Of a stretch of DNA of 64,000 bases, positions 22,555-32,912 are shown piece by piece. Source of the stretch: Auriscalpium vulgare (taxonomy: Eukaryota; Basidiomycota; Agaricomycetes; Russulales; Auriscalpiaceae); NCBI GenBank assembly GCA_019915015.1, contig JAHBBC010000037.1, positions 186,001 to 250,000 on the forward strand, given 5' to 3'. The notes below the pieces were generated by a model. That model was not told where the DNA came from and searched no databases. It saw only the letters and a list, made by a program, of their open reading frames with translations. Every line of letters starts with the position of its first letter. Position 1 is the first letter of the stretch. The translations under genes and the position numbers were made by a program.

Positions 22555-24304
22555 TCATACCCTTGACTCTCGGTTCGCAACAAATGTTCGGTGTCGAGCC
22601 GAATGGGGCTCTCCGTCACGACTCGGCGGGCCTGATGACGACCACGTACGCTCGATTCCCAGCTCGATGTCGAACGTCGTGGTCAGCGGTGCTCCCTCAG
22701 CATCGGACTCAGAAGAAGTCCCGGACATTCTCCGGGCCGCGGGGGCGGCCCGCAGATTGAGCATGACGCGGGATATCAGTGTCGAGGACAGTCTGCCGGG
22801 AATGAGTTCTGACAGAGCTCGCGGAGGAGGCAAAAGACGAACATGTTTGTGAGGGCCGCGGTCGAAGTCTTCAGTATTGGCTGCGTGCTGATCAGCGACA
22901 GTACGTGCTCGCACGGGCTGGATATTCACCGGTGCCATCTACACGCCGAGTGATACTAAGTGCACGGATCAATGACAGGGCTAGGAGTATAGCACCTACC
23001 AGTAGCATCAAGATGTTCCCAAAGTTAACGAGGAACAGGACCCTGTTTTGTTCGTCAGCGGACAGACGCCCGCGCAGTCGATCCAGGTTAGACGTACGTG
23101 AAGTACACAGTACCTGATGTTGTCGGAGGTTTAGCGACTTATGCAGTGCACTTCCGTCGCAACGTTGCTCACCATCTTTTATCAGCACCTGTAGCAGCCC
23201 CTTTTTTGTCCTGAAACCGAGTTTCACACCTTTATACAGCGTGAGGATGAATATGATCGTGTCGAAGACTAGCACCCCGCTCCAACCTGTAGCGAGATCT
23301 GCACAAAAATGAGTGAGGGTTCGCCGCAAAAAGCAGTAGTGCGCCTCGTTAATAACTAGACTTACGTCGCCCGCTGGAAGTAAATGTGAGATCAAACATT
23401 TTATCTCGACGAAGGCAAAACACGAACTCTGCATCTGTCAACAATTGGATGCAACCTGGAATGGTGCTCGCGATGATTTGGATGCTCCGATTCTGAAATG
23501 TCGCGACAACCCACTACAGACGCAAGGAATCGCACTTATAAGCATAGCCAAGGGAAGATGCAGAAGTAAGACATACGACGCCGGAGACGATGACCGCGAT
23601 TGCTATAGCCGTGAGGAAGCCGAGCGTGTATCGACTTCGGTTGTACAAAGCGTATATGCGCATCATACAGAGCACTGGCCATGACGGACGCATGTATTAG
23701 GCGAAGCGTAACAGTGGCTTGAGAAGGACGTACCGCCGACTAGAGTCTGGATCGTGATTTGGAAGTATTGGTGGTACGCGGTGATGCCATCGCAACTGAA
23801 TGTCACCGTGATAAGAGGTAATGGATAAGGCTCTGGAGATCATTCACTCACTACTTCTCACCGCGAATCTGCTCTTCAGTTGGTCAACTTGTAGAACTAT
23901 GCATGCTATGGTCACACTCACAGCCGGGTTTCCATAGACGAATACATCTCTCATAAAGGGGAGATAGCCAAAGAGCGTGAAATATCGATTGAGAAAATAG
24001 AATGCAGACACCCAGCCGAGTTTGTGCTTCGGAGGCCAGTAGAGTGCGATCTCGAGGTCCAGCATGAGAAGCCAGTCATAGTACAAAATCACTGTAAGGA
24101 AACTTGTCAAATGAAGAGAGCATCGTGTACGTCTCACGGTGACTGACCGAGAGGGGGCGCCCTTAAGGCGTTGTTGACAGTTCTAGTATATCCGCAGGTT
24201 CGTGGGCCGTGGCATCTCTAAGTGGGAAGCACGCACATTTGGGTGCCCAAGTTTGCGACGTCAACGCCATGGATAACGGCATTTGCGGCCGCTATGATTG
24301 ACAT
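22555..24304 (-). CDS. DUF6533-type seven-helix membrane protein, multi-exon
   Basis: The ATG at 24304 starts exon 1 (to 24237), which ends at GTGCGTGC. Later minus-strand exons carry family marks in order. They are VILYYDWLLMLDLEIALYW (the DUF6533 region), FYFLNRYFTLFGYLPF, a CDGITAYHQYF loop, CMMRIYALYNRSRYTLGFLTA, and TGWSGVLVFDTIIFILTLYKG. Then come NFGNILMLLV, ALSLIRALSIT and SRVMLNLR, followed by a Ser-rich cytosolic tail ending at 22555. About seven hydrophobic segments are visible. These basidiomycete proteins look like G-protein-coupled receptors, but their function is not established. Not every exon junction could be fixed: the join around 23850–23930 needs a tiny exon or an alternative acceptor. 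I saw no obligatory frameshift. Confidence 0.75.
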
Positions 24305-25984
24305 GAAGCAGGGTGAATGCGCCTGGCAGGCCTGCACTTCGTAGAGGCACTACGCGGATATGGTGCTCTGTAGAGGACGTGGGCCAGGACGTGGAGGCAT
24401 CCAGGCGGTGAGACGGGCAAGAAGGCGCTCACGCAGCTGCATTCCCGAGCTTATAACGGATTGTATAGCCGCGCAGCAAAATGAAACGCTCGTGCCTTAT
24501 TGAGATGCAATGCCGACATGACCCATGTGAAGGATACCGTGGACGATGGAAACCATCAGAGCTTCGGAGGACGGATGTATCCGTCGAAGCCGGTGCGCTA
24601 GACCTACACACGACTAGTGAGTGACGAAATGCATGGATGAGATGCGTGATGCGGCGCACATGAAAACTGTTGGACAGCCTCGGAGGACCACCATCACTAA
24701 GACTTGACGGCACTGCGACAATGCATGAGGGACGCCGTTACGGACAACGTGCAAAAGACCGGTTTGTCACATTTTGGTGAGGTGATCTTGCCTGGGATAC
24801 GGAACCTCTAGTCTCCGTGGCTGATCTTGGGCTAATCTTGGCACAGAAGATAGTCATTCTGTTATACGGGACCTCTTGGCTTCGTCAGATGGTTATTTCC
24901 ACCGGCCCTGGGCTATGGGAAGCAACGGCAGTTCAGGCTCTTTTCAATCGTCTAGCATGGGCATGGAGGCGCGCGCGAGGAAGTCAAGACTCAAGATCGA
25001 GACTCGATAGATGGGGGCAAAGTTGGGGAGCGCTTCACTGTTTCTGATTCCTCGCTACGGTGGCGGTCAATTCACACGGCCTATGAAGCACGCTCCCCGA
25101 GATCAAAGTTGATGGAAGGAAGTACAACGTCAAGTCCTAAAGTTGATACAAAGAGGCGGAAATATGTATGCAAAGATGCTGACCCCTGATCCAATCACAG
25201 CCTCGAACTTTGGATGGGAAGCAAGGCTTCAGATCATGTGAAGCAAATCATGTCGCCCATACTCTGTGTGATGTTGGTGTGATGAGTGCGAGAATAGTAG
25301 CACCACATCATCTCATCAGTCAGCTTGCACAGATATAAAAATGAAGCTAGCTAAGACGATGCAGATGGCCATAAATCAGAGATGTAAAACCCGCCATCGT
25401 CAGTAAATCCCCACGCACGAGCCCCCATTGCTGTCGCTTCATCGCATTCCTCCCTCTCCAATCACTAGGCCGATACTGGGGCGCATGTCATTGAAAATGA
25501 GGGCAGGAAGGACGGGTCCCGGACTAGGTGGTTTGTCGCCGGGAGTGCATCGAGAACGAGCGTGTTCGAGGCGGAGAGCGGCGAAGAGCGAGACGCCTCT
25601 GGCCGTATGGCGGCACAAAGTAAGCGCATCCCCGCAGCGCATCCAGCTAGTCTTGCTCATCGAGAAGGTTGTACGTCACCGTGCTTTCATCCAGATGCGC
25701 AGACAAGAAAGTCTTCAAAGAAAGCACTGCCGGTAAACTGTCGCGCACGCCGTAGAAGTAAACAGACAGTGGCGTCGGCATGTTTTCGCATCGTTCCGCG
25801 CGCCTGGTACTCTGATACGAGAAAATCTACGCTTGCTATAGCGTTGAAACTGTACAGCGCACCGCCGCCGCCGCCGATAGATAGGGTTGTTCACAAGAAA
25901 GCGATCTGTTCGTCATAGTCATAATGATGTTAGGTGAAGGATGAGAGAGCAAACTTGCAGCATAGGATCACGACATACTATACA
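24305..25984. other. Unassigned interval; possible minus-strand exons at the right
   Basis: From 24305 to about 25390 nothing is convincing. Between 25394 and 25800 two minus-strand frames look exon-like. One near 25700–25800 starts with MPTPLSVYFYGV, and one at about 25439–25660 is Arg/Pro-rich. I cannot link them to a family or to each other. They lie just outside the left arm of the inverted duplication. Confidence 0.25.
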
Positions 25985-26386
25985 GGCGCGATGACTCCAG
26001 CCAGAGGCGCGGCCATCACCGTCAGTTGTCTATGGAGAAAAGCGTCGAGTAACCTGGGCAGTGTCACCACCGCCAAATCGTGCGTGGTAAGATCGGGCAT
26101 TTTCGCGAGCGGCTCGGTGGGAAGTGGGTCGGTCCGCGAGAATTGCTTTGAGCCCACATCGCACGGCCAGAAAATTGAACACGTACCTTGCATACAGCAG
26201 ATGACAATTTTCAATCTGCATAGTCGGGCCGTTGGGTGCGCATACCGGGCGTCACGGTCTGGCTTCAGGTCGTATTGGCAGGTAACTCGTCCAATTCCTA
26301 GTCATCACGGTTTGCGCTATGCTCTACAAACATACATACTGTACGTGAGTGGCATGCCAGTGATTAGAGAGCCATCGGCCGTTACT

Positions 26387-26640
26387 GGACGTACCGGTTC
26401 CCGCCAGGTTGTTGTGCTCGGATATCAGGTCACCGCACCGTAGCTGACCTTGCGCGGAAGACAGTCGTTCCGCCAGCACAGCGCTCGGAGAGCGCGATCT
26501 GTCCCGAGAACCGTTCACTGGACGTACCGGCTACACTGCATGCTGTCGTTATCAGCTTGCAGGTGATAACCGCACTGTAGCTGACCTTGCTATAGGACAC
26601 GTTCTGTCCCGACAAGCTCTTGGCAGTATTGCGGGTCAAG
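26387..26640. repeat. Tandem repeat in tract R, left arm (unit about 132 bp, two copies)
   Basis: The units start at about 26387 and 26519, each with ggacgtaccgg. Both contain a ccgcac-gtagctgaccttgc block about 55–60 bp further on and a tctgtcccga block near the end. The same ggtacgtccag core appears twice in tract R of the right arm, in inverted orientation. No coding function is visible. Confidence 0.6.
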
Positions 26641-27111
26641 ATGTCCCCGCAGCGTTGTCGTTGAAGGCCACCGGCAGCGCTCCCTGAGGAACCCGTTCAA
26701 GGGCCTGGGCAACATCGGCGCAAAATAAACACGGGCCGGCGCGCGCCGAAGCCGGACTCCGGTCCGAGCGCGCGGCCCCGCAGCTCGGCGCGTCATTTTG
26801 CTCGTGCAGCCATCGGGGCACATCGGCGAGGACAGTCGAGCGTCCCACATGCGGAGGACTGGCGGCAGATGGCACGTTGTGATACTAAGACCCGGAATAC
26901 AATGCTTTGTGTAAGAGTACAAGAGAAACCCGTGGAGAACCTAGAGAACCCAGAGATGATGGAGAAATAATGAATGGTCGTGAGGTACAGTAGATCTATG
27001 TGTGGTAGACTTGGTGTATTACTATTAACGAGATCGATATGCAAGTGAGATGACGTGTGGGTTGATGATGATGATAATTTGATGATGATAATGCGGTTAA
27101 CAGCAGGCGCC

Positions 27112-27765
27112 TCACTCGACGTCCGCGAGCGACCGGACGAGCTCGTCGGCCCACGCCTCGTCGTCGCCGTCGTCCTGCGCCCACCCAGCGGCGCCCTCGA
27201 CCTCGTCCGCCGCGACGCACGTCGAGAGCCCGCTGCGCACGTAGCCGCACGCAACGCGTGCGCCGGGCGGCCGGCGGCCGTCGCGCGTGGGGCGGGCGCG
27301 GCCGGAGCGGTTCAGCAGCATGCTCGCGACGACCTTCGCGGGGCATTCGCGCGGCGGCGGGGGCGGGCGTGCGCTGAGCTGGGCGTAGTATGCGACCGAG
27401 GGCGGCTTCGTGAGGTGCTCGGGCAAGATGAGCACGGCGCGCGAGCGCGGGCGCGACGTCGGTCGGGGCGCAGAGGGCACGGAGCAGCGGCTCTGTTTTG
27501 CAAAGGGGTTCTCGGATGCGGGCTGGGATGCGTGGGAAGAGATGGCGGAGCGCCGGGGTGGGGGAGGAGGTGCGCGCCGTGTTGGCATGGGTCCGAGCGA
27601 GAGCCCCAGGGCGTTATTAGATGATAGTACCGGCGATGATAGAGATGCAGGTGCAGCGCGCGCGGTAAGGAAGGGCACATTGGCTGCTCTGCGAGACGTC
27701 GCTGGGAGGTCTGTGTACAGGGCGTGGATGCAGGGAAGAGCGACCGGGGACTGCGTCGACAGCAT
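27112..27765 (-). CDS. Uncharacterised proline-rich protein X, left-arm copy, 217 aa
   Basis: An intronless frame runs from the ATG at 27765 to the stop at 27112. The protein has an N-terminal segment with IHALYTDLPATSRRAA and a Pro-rich middle (RRAPPPPPRR, ARPPPPP). A conserved basic block (AKVVASMLLNRSGRARP) and an acidic tail (WADELVRSLADVE) follow. The start is chosen because the right-arm copy begins at the same residue, preceded by TC-rich DNA in both. It has no signal peptide, membrane segment or known domain. Base composition is very GC-rich, as in the paralogue at 46350–47009. Most positions are identical between the two, and the differences keep the frame open, which argues that it is a real protein. 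I infer a nuclear or cytosolic factor only from the charge pattern. Confidence 0.65.
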   Translation of the reverse strand: MLSTQSPVALPCIHALYTDLPATSRRAANVPFLTARAAPASLSSPVLSSNNALGLSLGPMPTRRAPPPPPRRSAISSHASQPASENPFAKQSRCSVPSAPRPTSRPRSRAVLILPEHLTKPPSVAYYAQLSARPPPPPRECPAKVVASMLLNRSGRARPTRDGRRPPGARVACGYVRSGLSTCVAADEVEGAAGWAQDDGDDEAWADELVRSLADVE

Positions 27766-28082
27766 GGTTATAAGGTGATGGTTGGTAGGATACAAGTATT
27801 AGGTTGTAGTCGAGGAGCGATGCAAAGATAAAGATGTCAACGGCGAGAGCGAAGATGGGGAAGGGCGGTGGGGATGGGCGGTGAGGGTGGTCCGTGGAGG
27901 AGGAGGATGAAGGCGGTCTTTAAAACGGCAGACTAGGTCGCGTGATCCGGGCCATTGAGAGCCGATTGCGGCTGTGCGAAGGTAAGAGAAGGCACAGCAG
28001 TGTCCCTCCCGGGGAGAATCGTCAACTCGCGACAATGCGGACGCGCTAGTGACGAGAAGGGGAAACGCAGTCCCACTAGTGA

Positions 28083-29127
28083 TTAAACGAGGGGCAGCGT
28101 GTACGCCGCGTCAATCCTGGACCGGAGACTCTTCGGAAGACCTGTGCAACGCACAAAGAGCTCAGAAGGGGGCGAGAGGCAAGAGAACGAAACGAGAGCA
28201 AGGAAATATACTCACCGATATTGTTGCTCATAAATGGAACCATCGCGCAGGAGGCGGTCTGCAGTGCCGAGACTGTTGCAGATGGTGGATACTTGAGAGT
28301 TTGGATGAGGCGTGATCTGAGCCAGGGTGAAGGGTCTCCCTGCGCCGGCGGGTCGAGCGCGAAGGCGAAGAAGGAGTGCGGTAGGAAGGAGTAACCGGCA
28401 AAGTCCACAGCCACGATTTTGCCGTCACTTTCCTTCAGGAAGTTGGCAAGAAACAGGTCAGATACGCATAGGGGCAGGCCATGACTTTTGAGCTCAGGCT
28501 CGAAGTCAACACGCTCGCTCCTCTCAGTGCAGCGTAATATCTGGATTCAGAGTCACCATCCGGATTCCGGAGAGCAAGGTGCGACAAGGGGAACACTTAC
28601 ACCATTAACATGAGCTTGTAGCTCCATGACGGAATCGTACCAGACGGAGGACGTCCGGTGGATGAAGAAAGGGTGTTCGATTTCGCCTCCACCGATCGGT
28701 CCAGGCGTTGAGCTGGGGCTCTGGATGGTGATAAGGTATTGCACGGCGGCGACAACGAGGGGAATGTCGGAGTCATCGCAAATCTTCCCGTCGATGTACT
28801 CGGTGACAATGAATACGAGGTACCACACGTAAAGGCAAGGTAAACGCGAGGGGCACGAACAACAGCGATGTTGTTGCTTTCGAGGTGTCGCGCGACAAAG
28901 TCTTGCGTCATGGCCTCGCCCATGCCTATCCCGCTCCCAAACTTGACCCAGATGTCGCTGACATCGGTATCAGACGTCTTGTCAAGAGTGAGCCGGACAC
29001 CAGAGGTGTTGAAGGCGGTAACCTGCCCTGGACGCAGGGCGCGAGATTGCCGGATAATCGTCTCGTAGCTCGGAATGTTCGTCGGCTTATTTTCGTCGCT
29101 GATAAATACCTCGGCGAAGGAGGTCAT
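28083..29127 (-). pseudogene. APH-like kinase-fold gene, copy A (single-base frameshift)
   Basis: The gene-like structure is complement(28083..28141, 28216..28540, 28601..29127) with introns of 74 and 60 nt. It begins MTSFAEVFISDENKP at the ATG at 29127. The kinase-fold core includes IVTEYIDGK, a catalytic-loop-like VSDLFLANF and KIVAVDFAGYSFLP, as in aminoglycoside-phosphotransferase-like proteins common in Agaricomycetes. Near 28815–28830, compared with copy B, one base is missing between VYLAFT and FIVTEY. The exons sum to 911 nt, one short of a whole number of codons. All other frames and splice sites are intact, so it is either a very recent pseudogene or a sequencing error. Substrate unknown. 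It lies at the inner end of the left arm of the inverted duplication. Confidence 0.72.
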
Positions 29128-29964
29128 GGTAGTTACCGACGAGCTAGAGGGTTGTGTCAGTCACGGTCAGAACAAGGGGAGCAAAGGCGGGTACTGACTT
29201 TGGGAAATTGCAACGACGGCGCAGGCGAAAGAAAACGACCAAAAGTCCAAGACGACCAATCGGGATGATCGGACGTGTTGACTCTGGCAGCCACTGGACC
29301 CGAGTCCCCGACCGTTTCCCCTCGCGGTAGATAAGTATAGCAGAATAATAATGATTCCACTTCGTACCCCAGGGAATCGCTCGAGGTGGCTCGCACTGTT
29401 GCGAGCATATTTTTTTGCTCGGTCACAGGTCCCGCGGTCGCGCGAGCACTTCAAGCCGAACGAGCATGTGTAAATTTTGGTCACATCCTAACCCCCGCGA
29501 GCCTATCTCCGAAATGGTACAGTATACTTAATGGCGTCATTCACCGAGAAGGAGGACGGAGTAAGTAGGTGGAAACTGAAGTACTGAGATTTGACTGAGG
29601 TATTACTTAGTACAAAATACTTGCATGCGGTGCCACGCGCGGATGTGATGTCGGGACTTCAATTCCTCACAGAATGTTACAAGCTCGTGAATACATGCAT
29701 GGAGGCTACAGAGCAGTAGTCGTGGTACTAGTATTGGTCCTGCGATGGTATGTAGGTATTATCATGTTCATGGGGAGGATAAGGAGTGACCGATGCAAAG
29801 ACGTGCAATGCAGAGTGGTATAACGATCGCAGCAGCAGGGGCGAGAGAAAGAAATTGAAGCACACGGCGTCAGGCAGCAAATCATCAAAGGGACTACCGG
29901 ACCACATCTGCCAAGGTTGACATTATTGGGATTTCGGCTACTTAAGACAGACGGAAACGCACCC
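29128..29964. other. Intergenic region
   Basis: This is the upstream region of APH copy A and the 3' flank of the homeodomain-like gene. It is AT-richer than its surroundings. Nothing codes convincingly. Confidence 0.35.
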
Positions 29965-31944
29965 TCAGTCGTAATAAGAGTGTGACACCTCGGTCGAGCT
30001 GCGCCGGCTCAAGCACTCCGAGCACGTCCTCTCCAGCGTCGCCGGCAGAAACCAGTCTTGCTCAGGCCGGCACAGTACGCACTGGCAGCAGCCCTCCTCG
30101 TACGCCTGGAATTCGTCGGCACTGGAGCGTACATAGGAGCGCGGCGGGAGCCTGAGTTCCATCGAATCAACATCGTCGGCGAAAGGCGTATCGGGACGAG
30201 AAATCGTAATAGATGGCAGCTCGAGAGGGCTCGCAGACTCCACGGAGTGGGTATATGCGTCGGATGACGGGCTGGAGAGGCTGTTCACAGGAGAAATAGA
30301 CAGCAGGCTGGAAGTGTACGAATCAGGGGGCGAGGAATTGTGCTTCATAGCGCCGAGCAGGTGTTCAAAGTCATCCTGGACAGCGAAGTCGACCTGGACA
30401 GCAGGGTTGTCGGATATCCGGCCTGGCGCTATGGTCGGCCGCGTATCGTCTTGGTCGTTCGGCTCCGCGGTGACTCGGAGCGTCGTCGGTCTCACCACGC
30501 CGGTCGTAGTCTGATTGTCGCCCGCCTGCACTTCAGCCCTCGCCGGCACTCTCTCCACGTGAACGGCAGTCTGATCGTCCTCCGCCTGCGCTGCAGCCCT
30601 CGTCGGTACTCTATCGGTGCCGACCGCAGTCTGCCCGCCTATATGCACTTCAGCCCTCGCGGGCGCCGATTCTGGCATCTCAAACGGCTCCTCCGACACT
30701 TCGTGACCCTGCTTCTTCAGATAGTTCCGGCGGCGCGAGAACCATCCGTGCACGAGCTGCGGCTTGAGATTGCGCGCGGCGGCCCAAAGGCGGCGCGAGA
30801 TCAAGCTCGGCATCCGCGTGCCCGCCGCGTGCCAGATCTCGTACAGGTCGGAAAGGTGCTCTGCGGTGAGTGCGTTGAGCTGCGGCGCGCCGGTCGTGGG
30901 ATTGATTTGGCTGCTCGACGACAGAGGTAGGGGAAGGGAGTCTGTGGGCTGCTTCATCTGTTGTCTTGGAAAGAGAATAGGCGGACCAAGAGGGGTTGAT
31001 GGCGGCGGGACCGGGGTGGGCGCACATGCTTGGGGCGAGGCATCGTGGACCACAGGATCTGAGGGCTTGGGACTAGGCCTGCTCTTCGGTTTCGCGCGCG
31101 TCTTTCTGCTCTTCCGCGGCTTTGCAGGTGTCTTGAGAACGTTCTTCGATGCTCGCCGCCGGGCTTGCTGACGTGCCACGCGTGGAGAAATCGTAGTTGA
31201 CGTGGTAGGTTGCCCTGGAGTCGGTTGAGCAGACGGCGCGACAGGCTGAGGATCTAAGACCACTGTGTTTGCGTCACCAGTCCCAGAGCCTATAGAAGAT
31301 TGGGTGTATGCGCTTGCTGGGTCGACTAAAGATAGATGGACAGGTCGCCCGGAAGTCGGCAGAGCGGAGGGGGCGGCCAGCGTCGACGCCGTTTTCGTAC
31401 TGCTGCTACTAGAGAGCCAGAATGGCTCGGCATATGTGCCAGAAACGTGGTGCGGAGACGTCAAGTCCTGTCGCACGGCAGAGGACAGAGGCGAGAGAGC
31501 GGCATACGGGGATTTGACCAGTTTTGAGCCATCGAAGCGCAGAGTCCGAGAGGGGTGAGTATATGCGCTTGAATGTTTGTGGGGAGACGTGTTTTGATCT
31601 TGTACGCGAGAGGCTTCCTGACGCGGACGCGGAGCATAGGGCGACCAGCGGCCATGGGTGCTAGCTGTAGACAGGCGGAACGGCGAGCGAAGTCTGGACG
31701 GTACAGAGAAGCTTGGCGCAGGAGAAGGAGGGTGCAAGAGTGAGGTATCCGAGGCCGGCATACCCATCAGAAGCTCCTTGAAGGACGGCAGGATGCGTCG
31801 GTGGCTAGTGATGCAGAGATGGGACTCCCGCGCAGAGCTGACCGCGTCCGTCTTCTGAGCAAGAGCGTATGCCTCCACGCGCATAGAATGAGAGATACGC
31901 TTCTCGAGGTAGTTGCCGAGGTGCTTGACGTCGACGAGGTCCAT
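29965..31944 (-). CDS. Homeodomain-like transcription factor, 659 aa, Asn51 replaced
   Basis: A single long frame runs from the ATG at 31944. Residues 1–60 are helical (YLEKRISHSMRVEAYALAQK). A Ser/Pro-rich stretch and basic patches (about 240–275) follow. The homeodomain-like region is at about 345–410 (LNALTAEHLSDLYEIWHAAG, RRLWAAARNLKP) and ends in a recognition-helix-like VHGWFSRRR, with Trp at residue 401. Then come three imperfect 20-residue repeats and an acidic segment, and last a Cys cluster (CCQCVLC, then CSEC) that could bind zinc. In homeodomains the WF pair is followed by Asn51, which contacts adenine; here that place is Arg. I infer DNA binding with altered specificity. It is not flanked by the usual mating-type A neighbours, so I do not call it a mating-type gene. 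Confidence 0.72.
   Translation of the reverse strand: MDLVDVKHLGNYLEKRISHSMRVEAYALAQKTDAVSSARESHLCITSHRRILPSFKELLMGMPASDTSLLHPPSPAPSFSVPSRLRSPFRLSTASTHGRWSPYAPRPRQEASRVQDQNTSPHKHSSAYTHPSRTLRFDGSKLVKSPYAALSPLSSAVRQDLTSPHHVSGTYAEPFWLSSSSSTKTASTLAAPSALPTSGRPVHLSLVDPASAYTQSSIGSGTGDANTVVLDPQPVAPSAQPTPGQPTTSTTISPRVARQQARRRASKNVLKTPAKPRKSRKTRAKPKSRPSPKPSDPVVHDASPQACAPTPVPPPSTPLGPPILFPRQQMKQPTDSLPLPLSSSSQINPTTGAPQLNALTAEHLSDLYEIWHAAGTRMPSLISRRLWAAARNLKPQLVHGWFSRRRNYLKKQGHEVSEEPFEMPESAPARAEVHIGGQTAVGTDRVPTRAAAQAEDDQTAVHVERVPARAEVQAGDNQTTTGVVRPTTLRVTAEPNDQDDTRPTIAPGRISDNPAVQVDFAVQDDFEHLLGAMKHNSSPPDSYTSSLLSISPVNSLSSPSSDAYTHSVESASPLELPSITISRPDTPFADDVDSMELRLPPRSYVRSSADEFQAYEEGCCQCVLCRPEQDWFLPATLERTCSECLSRRSSTEVSHSYYD
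30480..30665 (-). repeat. Coding 60-bp tandem repeat (about three units)
   Basis: Inside the homeodomain-like gene, a 60-bp unit encoding PxRAxxxxxxxQTxxxxxRV is repeated about three times with divergence. It probably expanded by replication slippage. The units keep frame. Confidence 0.65.
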
Positions 31945-32912
31945 GCTGGGGACGAGAGGACGCACGCGAGTCGGATAGCTTCAGGCGGTCCACCCATCAG
32001 CGAAACATACGAGGACCACAAAGACAAGAGAAAGCATGCCTATTGCCTTTGAATCTTGATGACACCGAGGCGAAGATTTGGGTCGGGAGTGCGTGAGGCT
32101 AAAGAGGTCCAGCGTTGGCGTCACCGGGTCGCCGCGAGAGTACTAGAGTCGACGCGAGATGGTGCAGCGTTTTTTGAGCGGCCTGATGGTGTCGCGCGCC
32201 AGGAGGAGGTACAGCGCGATGCGGCTCGGAGAGGACCTTGAGACTCGAGAGAACTTGCTGTGGCCGAGGTCGACCGCGTGTCGGCGCGTGTATACTAGGA
32301 CGGAGGACCTAGGTACGCCGGCAGACAGAACCCTATAATGGGGTTAGGGTAGGCGGACTGCCGAATCCCCGAATCCCGATTCCTCCAAGCCGCTCGCCAC
32401 ACGTACAACATCGCTGTAATCAAGTTGGCCGTCCGACGTATTGCAGAAGCCTTTGGTACAGTCGGCGACGACATACCGACATCCAAGCTTGGAAATGAAG
32501 CAACATTCACTGCTATGCGTCTGGCGTCAATAATGCTAGCAAGACAACGAGCAGAGTAGAGACCCTTAGCGAGGCGTGCGGCAAACGTGAGTCGCTGCTA
32601 CACCGCCGCTATACCTTCGAAACTCATTTTCAGCGCCACAGTGTCCGTCTCCTCTGCCCTACGCGTTGTCTTTCTCTAGGCGGCGAGATCCTGTCGCAAA
32701 GTGCATACGTAGGCATCATGCATCAAGGCCGGTGACGTTCTGTTGATCTATGTAGAATCATGTGCGTAGCCTCGCCTTCCAGGAAAGGCTTGTTAAACAC
32801 GCTTCCCTTATTCTTCTTGTCTGTCGCTTTCGTCGATCATCTTTATTGACTGTCCATATAAAACCCAGATGAAGACAAGCATGTTCCTTCCACCGCCAGT
32901 CCTGCCTTTTCA
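31945..32912. other. Intergenic region with no gene recognised
   Basis: This separates the divergent homeodomain-like gene and the first BTB gene. It presumably holds both promoters. A GTATGT…CCCCAG pattern just upstream of 31944 on the minus strand suggests a 5' UTR intron of the homeodomain-like gene. Short open frames show no family marks. Confidence 0.35.

Larger units (their letters stand above)
25985..29127 (-). repeat. Inverted segmental duplication, left arm (APH–X–R)
   Basis: Read on the minus strand, this arm carries APH-like gene (29127–28083), gene X (27765–27112) and tract R (about 26640–25985). It is collinear with plus-strand 39481–40577 plus 46113–48375. The match covers coding and non-coding DNA: X's upstream region around the cacagccgcaatcggct block (27966–27982 versus 46153–46169), the 3' region after X, and R. 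The two parts are nearly adjacent here, whereas 5.5 kb separates them in the right arm. I established the match by reading, so edges are good to some tens of bases. Confidence 0.85.

Noticed and set aside
25985..29127. Transposon or LTR retroelement as the source of the duplicated arms
   Set aside because: No transposase, integrase or reverse transcriptase, no terminal repeats and no target-site duplications were seen at the arm edges. The arms contain ordinary intron-bearing genes.
29965..31944. Mating-type A (HD1/HD2) locus
   Set aside because: Only one homeodomain-like gene is present, its recognition helix lacks Asn51, and no mitochondrial intermediate peptidase or beta-flanking gene lies near.
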